Shown here: positions 26,902 to 36,243 of the stretch, piece after piece
Numbering within the stretch: the first letter of the stretch is position 1
How the letters are laid out: each line of letters begins with the position of its first letter
Assembly: GCF_964036645.1 (NCBI RefSeq)
Contig: NZ_OZ038525.1
Span: 2,750,501 to 2,814,500, forward strand
Direction: 5' to 3'
DNA: 64,000 bases
From: Tenacibaculum sp. 190524A02b
GTDB lineage: Bacteria > Bacteroidota > Bacteroidia > Flavobacteriales > Flavobacteriaceae
Program-made: the position numbers and the translations under genes
Notes under the pieces: generated by a model
The model's database searches: none
What the model was told of the DNA's origin: nothing
The model's input: only the letters and a program-made list of their open reading frames with translations

Positions 26902-29900
26902 ATGAAGAAAATCTTAAATATTCTTTACTCTACTCGTTTAATGGCTATTTTATTTTTTGTATTCGCCATAGCCATGGGAGTAGCTACTTTTATTGAAAAT
27001 GATTATGGAACTCAAACTTCTAAGGCTTTAGTTTATAACACTTGGTGGTTTGAGCTAATTCTACTATTTTTTGTTATTAACTTTTTGGGTAATATTTTTA
27101 GATACCGTCTTTATAAAAAAGAAAAATGGACTGTTTTACTTTTCCATGTTGCTTTTCTTTTTATTTTAATTGGTGCTGGTATTACTAGATATATTAGCTA
27201 TGAAGGTATTATGATTTTAGATGAAGGTGAAACCTCTAATACCTTTTTATCTGATACCAATTACTTAAATGTTGTAATAGACAATAATGAATTTCAGAAA
27301 ACCACAGCTAATAAACTATTACTTTCTGCTTGGGGCAAAAACTCAGCTAATTTTACTGAAACTTTCCAACCGAATAACAAAAGTGAAAAACACGAAATTC
27401 ATTTCAATTTAGTGGATTATATTCCTTGGTCAGAAAAAAAATTAGTTATTGATGAAAACGGTATAGAGCATTTATTTTTAGTGGAAAGCTCTAGTGGAAG
27501 CAGGCACGAACATTATATTAAAAGAGGTAGTATTCAAAACATTCATAATATTTTAGTTGGTTTTGATGCTCCTAACAACAATGCTTCCATTAATTTCTTT
27601 TATGAGAACGGCAGTTTAAAATTACTTTCTAAAAACAATGGTGATTGGCTTAGAATGGCTGATCAGAAAAAAGGACTTGTTGTTAAAGATAGTGCACAGC
27701 ATTTTCAATTTTTAACCCTACATAATATTAATGGTCTTCAGTTTGTTATTCCTAAATCACCTGAAAAAGGAACTATTAAAACAGTAAGCGGGAAAAAGGA
27801 TCCTAAAAAATTTGACACCGTAATTTTTGATATCACAATCAATGGAGAAACTAAACGTCAAGAATTTTTAGGAGGTCAATTTAATGTAAACGACCAAAAG
27901 CAATTTAGTATTGGAGGTTTAAATTTTAGAGCATGGTATGGAGCAAAACAGCTTCAGACACCTTTTAAGGTTAAGTTAAACGATTTTCAATTAGAAAAAT
28001 ATCCTGGTTCAGAAAGTGCTGCTTCTTATGCTAGTGAAGTTACTGTAATTGACTCTGAAGAAACTTTTGATTTTAGAATATTTATGAATCATATTTTAGA
28101 TTATAGAGGCTACAAACTCTTTCAATCTAGCTATAAAATAGAAGAAGGAAGAGAACAAACACATTTATCTGTTAATCATGATTTTTGGGGTACTTGGGTT
28201 TCCTATTTTGGATATTCTTTACTGTTTTTTGGTTTAATAGCCAATTTATTCGCAAAAAACACTCGTTTTGATGATTTAAAAAATGCATTAGTCAAAATTC
28301 GTTCTAAAAAAGCCAAACTAACAACTATAGCTTTATTTACAGCATTAACAAGTTTTAGTCAGCACAATACGCAACACAAAGCAAAAGAGATTACTGAAGT
28401 ACAAATAGATTCTATTTTTAAAGCAAATATTGTTAATAAAGAACATGCTGAATTATTTAGTACACTTGTTATTCAAGACGCAGGTGGAAGAATGAAACCT
28501 GCACACACATTTGCTTCTGAATTGGTAAGAAAAGTAGCTCATGGTGATACTTTTAGAGGCATGGAACCTAGCCAAATACTTTTATCCATTACTGAAAGCC
28601 CTATGTTTTGGTTAAATGTTCCTTTTATTTATTTAGAAAAAGGAAATACTCAAATTAGAGAAGTATTAGACCTTCCTCAGGAAACTAAATATGCTCGTTT
28701 TATTGATTTCTATAAAGCTGATGGTACCTCTAAAATAGGTCACTTAGTAATTGATGCTCAAAAGAAAAAAATTCAAAATAAATTTGAAACTGATATCATT
28801 AAGATTGAACGTAGGGTTTGGTTATTATCACAAGCATTAGGTGGTGGTCTTTTAAGAATATTTCCTATTCCAAAAGACGAGAACAACAAATGGGTTTCAC
28901 AACCTGAAACATCTCAAGCAAATTTTAAAGGTACAGACTCTGTATTTGTTCGTCAATCATTACCTGTATATTTACAATTGTTACAAGCTTCAAAAAAATC
29001 AGGAGATTATACAGAAACTAATAAAGTATTGAATGGCATCAAAAAGTTTCAACAAAAATTTGGAGCTGAAGTAATCCCTTCAAAAGATAAAATTAACATA
29101 GAAATAGCTTACAACAAAACAAATATTTTTGTAAAGCTATCTAAATACTATGGTTATGTTAGTTTACTTCTTATATTTTTCGTCTTTCTAGGAATTTTCA
29201 ACAATAAACCATGGATTCATAAAATTGTAAAAGTTTTAATTGGAGCTGTAATCATACTGTTTATTTTTCATGTTTTAGGTTTAACTGCTAGATGGTATAT
29301 TAGTGGGAATGCTCCATGGAGTAACGCTTATGAATCTATTATTTTTGTAGGATTTGCCACCATGTTATTTGGATTATTATTAGGAAAAAACTCTCCCTTA
29401 ACTATTGCTGCTACCACATTTTTAGTTTCAGTAATCTTAATGTTTGCACATCAAAATTGGTTAGACCCTGAGATAGCAAATCTAGTTCCCGTGTTAAACT
29501 CTTGGTGGTTATATGTACATGTTTCTATTATTGTTTCTGGTTATGGTCCATTTGCCATGGGAATGATACTAGGAATTTTTACATTATTCTTAATGATATT
29601 TACCACAAAAAAGAATAAAAAGAAAATGGAGTTGCATATAAAAGAATTAACTATTATTAATGAAATGGCTTTAACTGTTGGTTTAGTCATGTTTACTGTC
29701 GGAAACTTTTTAGGTGGTATGTGGGCTAATGAAAGTTGGGGACGTTATTGGGGTTGGGATCCTAAAGAGACTTGGGCTTTAATTTCGATTATGGTTTATG
29801 CATTTGTTTTACATATGCGTTTAATTCCAGGCTTAAGAGGTAAATATACTTTTAACCTTTGGTCAATTATAGCTTTTGCCTCTGTTATGATGACTTATTT

Positions 29901-30048
29901 TGGTGTTAACTTTTACTTGTCAGGTCTACACTCTTATGCAAGTGGAGATAAAGTAATTACTCCTACTTCTGTATACTACTCTATTGCTTTTGTTGCTACT
30001 ATTGGAACTTTAGCTTGGTTTAAAAATCAAAAATATTATAAGAAGTAA
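26902..30048 (+). CDS. ccsBA: Fused cytochrome c biogenesis protein CcsBA (ResB-ResC, system II)
   Basis: Large inner-membrane heme transporter and cytochrome c synthetase, 1048 aa from the chosen ATG at 26902 (MKKILNILYSTRLMAILFF); the nine extra residues of the longer frame from 26875 overlap the -7 element. The N-terminal ResB/CcsB part has membrane segments around residues 8-75, a long periplasmic section, and a further segment near 440. The C-terminal CcsA/ResC part has seven or eight membrane segments and the heme-handling WWD-type motif WANESWGRYWGWDPKETWALI. A hydrophilic section (about residues 480-760) contains no membrane segments. Fusion of both parts is a known arrangement in Bacteroidota and epsilonproteobacteria. 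Confidence 0.93.
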   Translation: MKKILNILYSTRLMAILFFVFAIAMGVATFIENDYGTQTSKALVYNTWWFELILLFFVINFLGNIFRYRLYKKEKWTVLLFHVAFLFILIGAGITRYISYEGIMILDEGETSNTFLSDTNYLNVVIDNNEFQKTTANKLLLSAWGKNSANFTETFQPNNKSEKHEIHFNLVDYIPWSEKKLVIDENGIEHLFLVESSSGSRHEHYIKRGSIQNIHNILVGFDAPNNNASINFFYENGSLKLLSKNNGDWLRMADQKKGLVVKDSAQHFQFLTLHNINGLQFVIPKSPEKGTIKTVSGKKDPKKFDTVIFDITINGETKRQEFLGGQFNVNDQKQFSIGGLNFRAWYGAKQLQTPFKVKLNDFQLEKYPGSESAASYASEVTVIDSEETFDFRIFMNHILDYRGYKLFQSSYKIEEGREQTHLSVNHDFWGTWVSYFGYSLLFFGLIANLFAKNTRFDDLKNALVKIRSKKAKLTTIALFTALTSFSQHNTQHKAKEITEVQIDSIFKANIVNKEHAELFSTLVIQDAGGRMKPAHTFASELVRKVAHGDTFRGMEPSQILLSITESPMFWLNVPFIYLEKGNTQIREVLDLPQETKYARFIDFYKADGTSKIGHLVIDAQKKKIQNKFETDIIKIERRVWLLSQALGGGLLRIFPIPKDENNKWVSQPETSQANFKGTDSVFVRQSLPVYLQLLQASKKSGDYTETNKVLNGIKKFQQKFGAEVIPSKDKINIEIAYNKTNIFVKLSKYYGYVSLLLIFFVFLGIFNNKPWIHKIVKVLIGAVIILFIFHVLGLTARWYISGNAPWSNAYESIIFVGFATMLFGLLLGKNSPLTIAATTFLVSVILMFAHQNWLDPEIANLVPVLNSWWLYVHVSIIVSGYGPFAMGMILGIFTLFLMIFTTKKNKKKMELHIKELTIINEMALTVGLVMFTVGNFLGGMWANESWGRYWGWDPKETWALISIMVYAFVLHMRLIPGLRGKYTFNLWSIIAFASVMMTYFGVNFYLSGLHSYASGDKVITPTSVYYSIAFVATIGTLAWFKNQKYYKK

Positions 30049-30068
30049 AAACATTTTCATAAAAGATG

Positions 30069-30076
30069 TACTTTTG
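30069..30076 (+). promoter_or_regulatory. Candidate -7 element (TACTTTTG)
   Basis: TACTTTTG fits TAnnTTTG and lies 31 bases before the ATG at 30108, just after the ccsBA stop. Confidence 0.5.
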
Positions 30077-30107
30077 CTCAACATTTTAAAAAGAACAACA
30101 CGCAATC

Positions 30108-30623
30108 ATGTTTAATAAAAATATAAAATTAGTTTTAGCAGGTTTAATTACTTTATGGTCTATTTATGAGTTTACTCAAGGACACATAATGAATGGTATT
30201 TCAATACTTTTACTTGCTGGTATTTTTGTTTTATTCTACTTTAAAAACGAATTTATATTACTGGCTTTTTTACAGCTTCGTAAACAAAACTTTGACGGTG
30301 CTAGAAAATGGCTAGGATATATAAAAAACCCTTCAGCAGCTTTAATTCAAAAGCAAGAAGGATACTACAACTATTTACATGGTATTATGTTATCTCAAAC
30401 AAATATGACTCAGGCTGAGAAATTCTTAAAAAAAGCTGTTAAATTAGGCTTAGCTATGGATCATGATTTAGCTATGGCAAAGCTACAGCTAGCTGGTATT
30501 GCTATGACCAAAAGACGCAAAAGAGAGGCTACTGCTTTAATGGCTGAGGCTAAAAAATTAGACAAACATGGAATGCTTAAAGAGCAAATGCAAATGATGA
30601 AACAACAGATGAAAAAAATCTAG
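30108..30623 (+). CDS. Small membrane protein with TPR-like helical domain
   Basis: A 171-aa protein with two adjacent membrane segments (about residues 7-24, LVLAGLITLWSIYEFTQG, and 32-50, ISILLLAGIFVLFYF). A basic helical domain follows, in which pairs of helices resemble tetratricopeptide repeats (QKQEGYYNYLHGIMLSQTNMTQAEKFLKKAVKLGL, then AMAKLQLAGIAMTKRRKREATALMAEAKKL). It ends with a Met/Gln/Lys-rich tail (LKEQMQMMKQQMKKI). I do not know a specific function; the architecture suggests a scaffold on the cytoplasmic face of the inner membrane. It has its own probable promoter at 30069. Confidence 0.75.
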   Translation: MFNKNIKLVLAGLITLWSIYEFTQGHIMNGISILLLAGIFVLFYFKNEFILLAFLQLRKQNFDGARKWLGYIKNPSAALIQKQEGYYNYLHGIMLSQTNMTQAEKFLKKAVKLGLAMDHDLAMAKLQLAGIAMTKRRKREATALMAEAKKLDKHGMLKEQMQMMKQQMKKI

Positions 30624-30650
30624 CTTTTTATCATTTTATTCATTCCATAA

Positions 30651-30658
30651 TAAATTTG
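30651..30658 (+). promoter_or_regulatory. Promoter -7 element of the wbpM-wza-wzc block (TAAATTTG)
   Basis: TAAATTTG fits TAnnTTTG and ends 27 bases before the ATG at 30686. Confidence 0.55.
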
Positions 30659-30685
30659 TACATTTACAGTATTACCAAATATTAA

Positions 30686-32590
30686 ATGGTTAAAAATTTA
30701 TTTTTAAAGATTATAGACAGATACGCCTCAAGGTGGGTTGTGTTGGTTATAGATGTAGTATTAGTTTGTATTTCTTTTATACTTGCTTATTCCGTTCGCT
30801 TTAATGCAAGCTTAAATTTTGATATTGAAAAACTTTACACTCAAGTTCCTTTTATAGCTTTTGTTGCTATAATTAGCTTCCTCCTTGTAGGATCATACCG
30901 TGGAATTATTAGACATACTGGTACAAGAGATGCTTTTAATGTTTTTGTAGGCGTCACCTTGCTCTCTATGATTAATATTAGTGTTGTTTTATTTAATAGC
31001 ACTTTTAAAATTTTCCCTCAATTTACTATACCTAGATCAATTGTTATCATTCATTACTTAATTACGGTATTGGTATTGATTATCAGTAGATATGTTTTTA
31101 AAGCTTTTTATGAAATAATTTCTTCTGAGTTAGATGATATTATAAATGTTTTAATCTATGGAGCTGGTGATTCTGGTTTAATGACATACGGTGCATTAAA
31201 TAGAGACACTAAAAATAATTATCAAGTTGTTGGTTTTTTAGATGATGACCCAAAAAAACTAGGAAAAAAAATTAACCGTATAAAGATTTATACCGGAAAA
31301 AACATAAATGAAGAGTTTGTTAAACGTAAAGAAATAGATGAAATAATTATTTCTATTCAAAATATTAAATCTGAAAAGCTTCTTTATTTAACAGACAAGC
31401 TTTTAAAACTAGGGGTTAAAGTAAAAATAGTACCTCCTTTATCTAAATGGATTGATGGTGACCTAGAAGCAAACCAAATTAAGCAAGTAAAAATTGAAGA
31501 TTTATTAAACAGGAAACCTATATCTATAGACAACCCAATAGTAAAAAGGGATGTTAATAATAAAGTTATACTAGTTACAGGAGCTGCTGGCTCAATTGGT
31601 TCAGAAATTTCTAGACAATTAAGTAACTACAATTACAAACATTTAGTTTTAATTGATCAAGCTGAATCTGATCTTTATGATTTACAGCAAGAGCTAGTTC
31701 AAAAAGGAAGAAAAAACTTTACAGCTATTGTTGCAGATGTTAGAGATAGAATTAGAATGGCTGATATTTTTGATATATACCAACCAAATAAAGTTTTTCA
31801 TGCCGCTGCATACAAACATGTCCCTTTAATGGAAATGAGTCCTTATGAAGCAGTAAAAATTAATATTGGCGGAACTAAAAATATTGCTGACTTGTCTATT
31901 GAACACCAAATTGAACGTTTTGTAATGGTTTCTACAGACAAAGCTGTGAACCCTACTAATGTAATGGGAGCTACAAAACGTGTTGCTGAAATGTACATAA
32001 GTTGCTTAAGTAACTCTAAAAGTCACAACACAAAATTTACCACAACTCGTTTTGGTAACGTACTGGGGTCAAATGGCTCTGTTATACCTCTTTTTAAAAA
32101 ACAAATTGAAAACGGAGGTCCTTTAACAGTTACACACAAAGATATTACACGCTATTTCATGACTATTCCTGAAGCTTGCAGACTGGTTTTAGAAGCAGGA
32201 ACTATGGGGAATGGAGGAGAAATATACATTTTTGACATGGGGAAATCTGTTAAAATATTTGATATTGCTAAAAGAATGATTCTCCTTTCTGGACTTAGAT
32301 ACCCTGATGATATAGATATTAAAATTACTGGTCTTCGCCCTGGTGAAAAACTATATGAGGAACTTTTAGCTAATGGAGAAAACACGACCCCTACCTATCA
32401 TGAAAAAATAATGATTGCCAAAAATCAAGAAATTAACTATTCCATAATTTCTAAAAAAATAATAGACTTGTGTGAAAGTAATAAAACTCATAACAACCAC
32501 AAAACAGTTCAACTTATTAAGGATATTGTTCCTGAGTACATATCTAACAATTCTATATATGAAAAGTTAGACTCTTCAATAAAAAATTAA
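30686..32590 (+). CDS. Membrane-anchored nucleotide-sugar 4,6-dehydratase, WbpM/CapD family
   Basis: Predicted UDP-GlcNAc 4,6-dehydratase making UDP-4-keto-6-deoxy sugars for surface polysaccharide. The N-terminus has about four membrane segments (residues 15-150), then a CoA-binding-like/Rossmann section (NVLIYGAGDSGLMTYGAL, FLDDDPKKLGKKI), and from about residue 290 the SDR domain with VTGAAGSIGSEISRQL, AAAYKHVPLMEMSPYEAV and STDKAVNPTNVMGATKR. In this family MGATK replaces the usual YxxxK triad residue. Length 634 aa matches WbpM. It heads the wza-wzc export genes and could supply the 4-keto intermediate to the WbpV-like reductase at 56816-57763. Confidence 0.93.
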   Translation: MVKNLFLKIIDRYASRWVVLVIDVVLVCISFILAYSVRFNASLNFDIEKLYTQVPFIAFVAIISFLLVGSYRGIIRHTGTRDAFNVFVGVTLLSMINISVVLFNSTFKIFPQFTIPRSIVIIHYLITVLVLIISRYVFKAFYEIISSELDDIINVLIYGAGDSGLMTYGALNRDTKNNYQVVGFLDDDPKKLGKKINRIKIYTGKNINEEFVKRKEIDEIIISIQNIKSEKLLYLTDKLLKLGVKVKIVPPLSKWIDGDLEANQIKQVKIEDLLNRKPISIDNPIVKRDVNNKVILVTGAAGSIGSEISRQLSNYNYKHLVLIDQAESDLYDLQQELVQKGRKNFTAIVADVRDRIRMADIFDIYQPNKVFHAAAYKHVPLMEMSPYEAVKINIGGTKNIADLSIEHQIERFVMVSTDKAVNPTNVMGATKRVAEMYISCLSNSKSHNTKFTTTRFGNVLGSNGSVIPLFKKQIENGGPLTVTHKDITRYFMTIPEACRLVLEAGTMGNGGEIYIFDMGKSVKIFDIAKRMILLSGLRYPDDIDIKITGLRPGEKLYEELLANGENTTPTYHEKIMIAKNQEINYSIISKKIIDLCESNKTHNNHKTVQLIKDIVPEYISNNSIYEKLDSSIKN

Positions 32591-32595
32591 ATTTG
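32588..32595 (+). promoter_or_regulatory. Candidate -7 element (TAAATTTG) before the export lipoprotein
   Basis: TAAATTTG fits TAnnTTTG; it overlaps the dehydratase stop codon and ends 25 bases before the ATG at 32621. Confidence 0.45.
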
Positions 32596-32620
32596 TACAT
32601 TCGCGAAAAATTATAAACAA

Positions 32621-33388
32621 ATGCAAAGGATAAAAAAAATTGTTTTAGTTTTTACACTAGCAATTCTCTCATCTTGCGTCTCTAAAAAGGAAATCGTATA
32701 TTTTCAAAACGACCAAATAGAACAAGCAAAAATCTCCAATAGTTTTAAAACAATCTTTAAACCAGATGATTTGTTACAAATAACTATCTCGGCTTTGGAT
32801 CTGGATGCTGTAAAACCTTTTAACTTGCCAGCTGTTACTTATAACACTGCTACAAACAGTGTTTCAGGAACTCCTAAACAACAAGCTTATTTAATAGATA
32901 ATGAAGGGTATATAGATTTCCCTATACTAGGAAAATTAAAAATAGGAGGATTAACAAGACCAGAAGTAATTAATTTACTTAGAAATAAGTTAGATCCTGA
33001 ATACATTAAAAACCCCACTATTAATATACGAATTGCAAATTTTTCAGTTAGTGTGTTGGGGGATGTAAAAACACCTGGTACTTTTACTATCCCTAATGAA
33101 AGAATCACCATATTAGAAGCTGTTGGCTTAGCTGGAGATTTAAACATTTCTGGAATTAGAGATATTGAGGTTATCAGAGAAGAGGGTTCTGAAAAAAAGG
33201 TCTACAAAATAGATTTACGCTCTAATAAAATCTTTACCTCTCCTGTTTACTATTTACAACAAAACGACGTTGTATATGTAAAACCAAACAAAGCCAAATC
33301 TCAATCTGCATCTTACAATCAAAATACAGGACTATTCATTTCTATAGGTTCAGTTTTGGTTGCTTTAATTTCAGTTTTAACAAGATAA
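32621..33388 (+). CDS. wza: Wza-type polysaccharide export lipoprotein
   Basis: Outer-membrane lipoprotein of the polysaccharide export (PES/SLBB) family, 255 aa. The signal peptide ends in the lipobox LAILSSC (Cys19). The PES domain starts at FKPDDLLQITISALDLDAV, and an SLBB domain follows (ISVLGDVKTPGTFTIPNERITILEAVGLAGDLNISG, FTSPVYYLQQNDVVYVKPN). A C-terminal hydrophobic segment (FISIGSVLVALISVLT) is a helix, as in Wza-like proteins. It is shorter than E. coli Wza (379 aa), as usual in Bacteroidota. The kinase/copolymerase gene starts 4 bases downstream. Confidence 0.93.
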   Translation: MQRIKKIVLVFTLAILSSCVSKKEIVYFQNDQIEQAKISNSFKTIFKPDDLLQITISALDLDAVKPFNLPAVTYNTATNSVSGTPKQQAYLIDNEGYIDFPILGKLKIGGLTRPEVINLLRNKLDPEYIKNPTINIRIANFSVSVLGDVKTPGTFTIPNERITILEAVGLAGDLNISGIRDIEVIREEGSEKKVYKIDLRSNKIFTSPVYYLQQNDVVYVKPNKAKSQSASYNQNTGLFISIGSVLVALISVLTR

Positions 33389-33392
33389 TAAA

Positions 33393-35762
33393 ATGGAAAA
33401 AGATCAGAAATATACAAAAGGAATTCAAGATAACGATACTATTAATATTAGAGCCGAATTAGAAAAATATTTAATTCATTGGCGTTGGTTTGCTCTTGGC
33501 GTTTTTTTAGCAATCATTGGTGCTTTTCTTTTTTTAAGATATAGCACTCCAAAATATAGTGTTTCTTCTACTATTTTAATTAAAAATGATAAAAAAGGAG
33601 GTATTTCTGAAGAATTAGCTGCTTTTGAAGACTTAGGTATTGTTGGGGGGTCAAGCAAAAATATTGATAATGAAATTGAAATTATCAAGTCGAGAAAACT
33701 AATATCTGACGTTATTAATAAATTGAACTTAGATATTACCTATCACTCTGAAGGTAGAATAAAAGAAAGTGAAATTTATAACAACAAACCTATTTCTATT
33801 AACTTTGAGAATGTTAAAAAAGAACTAGACTCTGTTATATCAATTAAAATAATTTCAGATCAAAAGTTTGAATTATTTAATCAAGAAGAAACTAAGGTTT
33901 CAGAAAATACTTTTGGACAATTAATAAATAATTCTTTGCTAAAAGGATTAACTATAAGTAAAACTAACTCTTTTACAGAAAAGAGTATTGGTAATAAAAT
34001 AAAAATTAGTGTTCGCTCTATCAATAAGATAATAGACTCTTACAGAAAGGCTATTTCTATAAACCCTATTAATAAAAAATCTAGCGTTCTAAAATTATCA
34101 TTACAATCAACTGTTAAAGAAAAAGCTGAAGACATTTTAAATGAGTTGGTTGAGCAGTATAACATAGATGCTATTAATGATAAGAAAAAAGTTTCAAAAA
34201 AGACAAGTGATTTTATTACTGAAAGACTTCAAAGTATAGGTACTGAATTAAGTAGAATTGATGATAATGTTAAAAAATTCAAGAAAAACAATAACATTAC
34301 TGATATAGAAGCTGAAGCTCAGTTAATTTTACAAACCAATACTTTAAATAGACAAAAAGTAATTGAGGCATCTACACAATTAGATTTAGTAAAAGCACTT
34401 AATAAAGAAGTTAATACTAATGATGATTTATTACCTAGTAACTTAGGACTTGATGAACCTAACATTGCTAAATCTATTAATGAGTATAATCAACTAATAC
34501 TTCAAAAAAAGAGGTTATTAAAGAGTGCTGGTGAGAAAAATACAGTAGTCATTGAAGTTCAAGATAACATTAACAATATCAAGTCTTCATTAAAGAAGAG
34601 TCTTCTCAATCGAGAAAGATTATTAGAAATAAACCTGGGCAACCTTAAAAGAGAATCTGCTAGATCTAATTATAAAATTTCCTCTATACCTAATCAGGAA
34701 CGTAAATACCTTGATATTGCTCGTCAACAAGAAATTATAGCTGGCTTATATTCTTATTTATTAAAGAAAAAAGAAGAAACAGCTATTTCATTAACAGCTA
34801 CTGCTCTTCCAAATGCAAAAATTATTGATAAAGCTTATGGTTCTGATATACCTGTAAGCCCTAAAAAGAAAATCATCCTTTTAGCTTCATTATTATTAGG
34901 AATAATCATTCCTTTTATTATAATCTACTTAAGAGATTTGTTAGATACTAAAGTCCATACTAAAAGAGATATTGAAGAATTAACAAATATCCCTTTCTTA
35001 GGTGATATTCCACATTCAGAAATTAAAGAAAAAATAGTTATCAATGCAAGTGCAAGATCAAGTATCGCTGAAGCTTTTAGGCTAATTCGAACAAACTTAG
35101 AGTTTATGATTCCTAATACAGATACTAAAGAAGGGAAAACTATTTTTGTCACCTCAACTACTAGTGGTGAAGGAAAATCATTTACGTCTATTAATTTAGC
35201 GTCTTCTTTGTCATTATCAGGTAAAAAAGTGATTCTTGTTGGTATGGATTTACGAGCTCCCAAAATAACAGAATACCTAGAAATACCTGATCGTAAAGGT
35301 ATTACAAACTTCATTACTAATAACAATATAAATTTAGACTCTTTAAAATTTAACATTCCTGAAATTCCTAGCTTAGATATAATTTCATCTGGAGCTATCC
35401 CTCCAAACCCAGCAGAATTATTAATGAATTCTAGAATTAAAGAAATATTCACTGAGTTAAAACAACAATATGATTATGTAATTATAGATACAGCTCCAGT
35501 AAACTTAGTAACCGATACTTTATTAATAGCAAAAAATGCTGATTTAGTCATCTATGTAACCAGAGCTAACTACCTAGACAAAAGAATGTTAGTTGTACCT
35601 CAAACATTATATAGTGACAAAAAATTACCAAATCTTGCTATTATACTAAATGATACAGATATAAAAAGAGGTTATGGTTACGGATATGGATACGGATACG
35701 GTTATGGATATGGAATTGCAGATGACATTGGTACTAAACCTTGGTATAAAAAATTATTTTAA
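33393..35762 (+). CDS. wzc: Wzc-type polysaccharide co-polymerase and tyrosine autokinase
   Basis: Inner-membrane regulator of chain length and export, 789 aa. Wzz domain: membrane segment near residues 31-48 (WFALGVFLAIIGAFLFL), a long periplasmic coiled-coil section, and a second membrane segment around 490-510 (KKIILLASLLLGIIIPFIIIYL). Cytoplasmic BY-kinase domain: Walker A TTSGEGKSF (Lys595), Walker A' VGMDLRAPK, Walker B YVIIDTAP. The C-terminal tail holds seven Tyr in strict alternation with Gly (Tyr761 to Tyr773), the presumed autophosphorylation cluster. It follows wza by 4 bases and is convergent with the matching phosphatase, now separated from it by an insertion sequence. Confidence 0.96.
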   Translation: MEKDQKYTKGIQDNDTINIRAELEKYLIHWRWFALGVFLAIIGAFLFLRYSTPKYSVSSTILIKNDKKGGISEELAAFEDLGIVGGSSKNIDNEIEIIKSRKLISDVINKLNLDITYHSEGRIKESEIYNNKPISINFENVKKELDSVISIKIISDQKFELFNQEETKVSENTFGQLINNSLLKGLTISKTNSFTEKSIGNKIKISVRSINKIIDSYRKAISINPINKKSSVLKLSLQSTVKEKAEDILNELVEQYNIDAINDKKKVSKKTSDFITERLQSIGTELSRIDDNVKKFKKNNNITDIEAEAQLILQTNTLNRQKVIEASTQLDLVKALNKEVNTNDDLLPSNLGLDEPNIAKSINEYNQLILQKKRLLKSAGEKNTVVIEVQDNINNIKSSLKKSLLNRERLLEINLGNLKRESARSNYKISSIPNQERKYLDIARQQEIIAGLYSYLLKKKEETAISLTATALPNAKIIDKAYGSDIPVSPKKKIILLASLLLGIIIPFIIIYLRDLLDTKVHTKRDIEELTNIPFLGDIPHSEIKEKIVINASARSSIAEAFRLIRTNLEFMIPNTDTKEGKTIFVTSTTSGEGKSFTSINLASSLSLSGKKVILVGMDLRAPKITEYLEIPDRKGITNFITNNNINLDSLKFNIPEIPSLDIISSGAIPPNPAELLMNSRIKEIFTELKQQYDYVIIDTAPVNLVTDTLLIAKNADLVIYVTRANYLDKRMLVVPQTLYSDKKLPNLAIILNDTDIKRGYGYGYGYGYGYGYGIADDIGTKPWYKKLF

Positions 35763-35766
35763 TAAA

Positions 35767-35796
35767 AAGGAGGCTAATTAATAAGCCTCCTTCTTT
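35767..35796. terminator. Bidirectional terminator after wzc
   Basis: Perfect 9-bp stem AAGGAGGCT (35767-35775) / AGCCTCCTT (35784-35792) with an 8-base loop. It has a T-rich right flank and an A-rich left flank, so it can serve both directions. It presumably once also closed the convergent phosphatase gene, which is now 1.4 kb away because of the insertion. Confidence 0.75.
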
Positions 35797-35848
35797 AATT
35801 TAAATAGTTGTCTCGTCCTGAAATAGCGTTACACAATTATGTAACATT

Positions 35849-36238
35849 ATGAATGACAATATTTACCGCAAACGTACACAGAAAGATTATACTATGAGTT
35901 TTAAACTTTCGGTTGTATCGGAAGTAGAAAAAGGCGAACTAACTTACAAACAGGCTCAACTTAAATATGGGATTCAAGGTCGTAGCACTGTTTTAGTATG
36001 GTTAAGAAAATATGGTAACTTTGATTGGGATCATCAAACACCATCTACTATGCCAAAATCGCCAGAACAAAAACTATTAGAGTTAGAACAAAAATTACGT
36101 CAATTAGAAAAGCAAAATAATCGTTTAAAAGCTCAAGCAGCAGCAGTAGAGAAGAAAGCGATACTATTTGATATGATGATTGATTTAGCTGAGAAAGAGT
36201 ATAAGATTCCTATCAGAAAAAACTCCAAAACCGAGTAA
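35849..36238 (+). CDS. IS3-family transposase OrfA (helix-turn-helix subunit)
   Basis: A 129-aa protein with an N-terminal DNA-binding helix-turn-helix (MSFKLSVVSEVEKGELTYKQAQLKYGIQGRSTVLVWLRKYG) and a C-terminal leucine-zipper coiled coil (EQKLLELEQKLRQLEKQNNRLKAQAAAVEKKAILFDMM), the usual IS3 OrfA layout. Near its end lies the heptamer A AAA AAC at 36217-36223, in the correct register for -1 ribosomal frameshifting into orfB. The start could be the ATG at 35849 or the in-frame Met at residue 16; the former is favoured because it lies just inside the left inverted repeat, as is usual. Confidence 0.93.
   Translation: MNDNIYRKRTQKDYTMSFKLSVVSEVEKGELTYKQAQLKYGIQGRSTVLVWLRKYGNFDWDHQTPSTMPKSPEQKLLELEQKLRQLEKQNNRLKAQAAAVEKKAILFDMMIDLAEKEYKIPIRKNSKTE
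36217..36223 (+). promoter_or_regulatory. Programmed -1 frameshift heptamer of the IS3 element
   Basis: The heptamer A AAA AAC is read in orfA frame as AGA AAA AAC. Slipping back one base gives an open frame (LQNRVIDMFVLQKK) that runs without a stop into orfB. This would make the OrfAB fusion transposase. Confidence 0.75.
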
Positions 36239-36243
36239 TTGAT

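Noticed and set aside
26808..26996. Short plus-strand frame upstream of ccsBA
   Set aside because: It covers the promoter and the start of ccsBA in another frame, with no recognisable motifs.
32152..32385. Minus-strand frame in the WbpM-like gene
   Set aside because: It lies fully inside a well-supported gene; a shadow.
34925..35452. 175-aa minus-strand frame opposite the wzc kinase domain
   Set aside because: It is long, but it mirrors conserved Walker motifs on the other strand and lacks its own initiation context.
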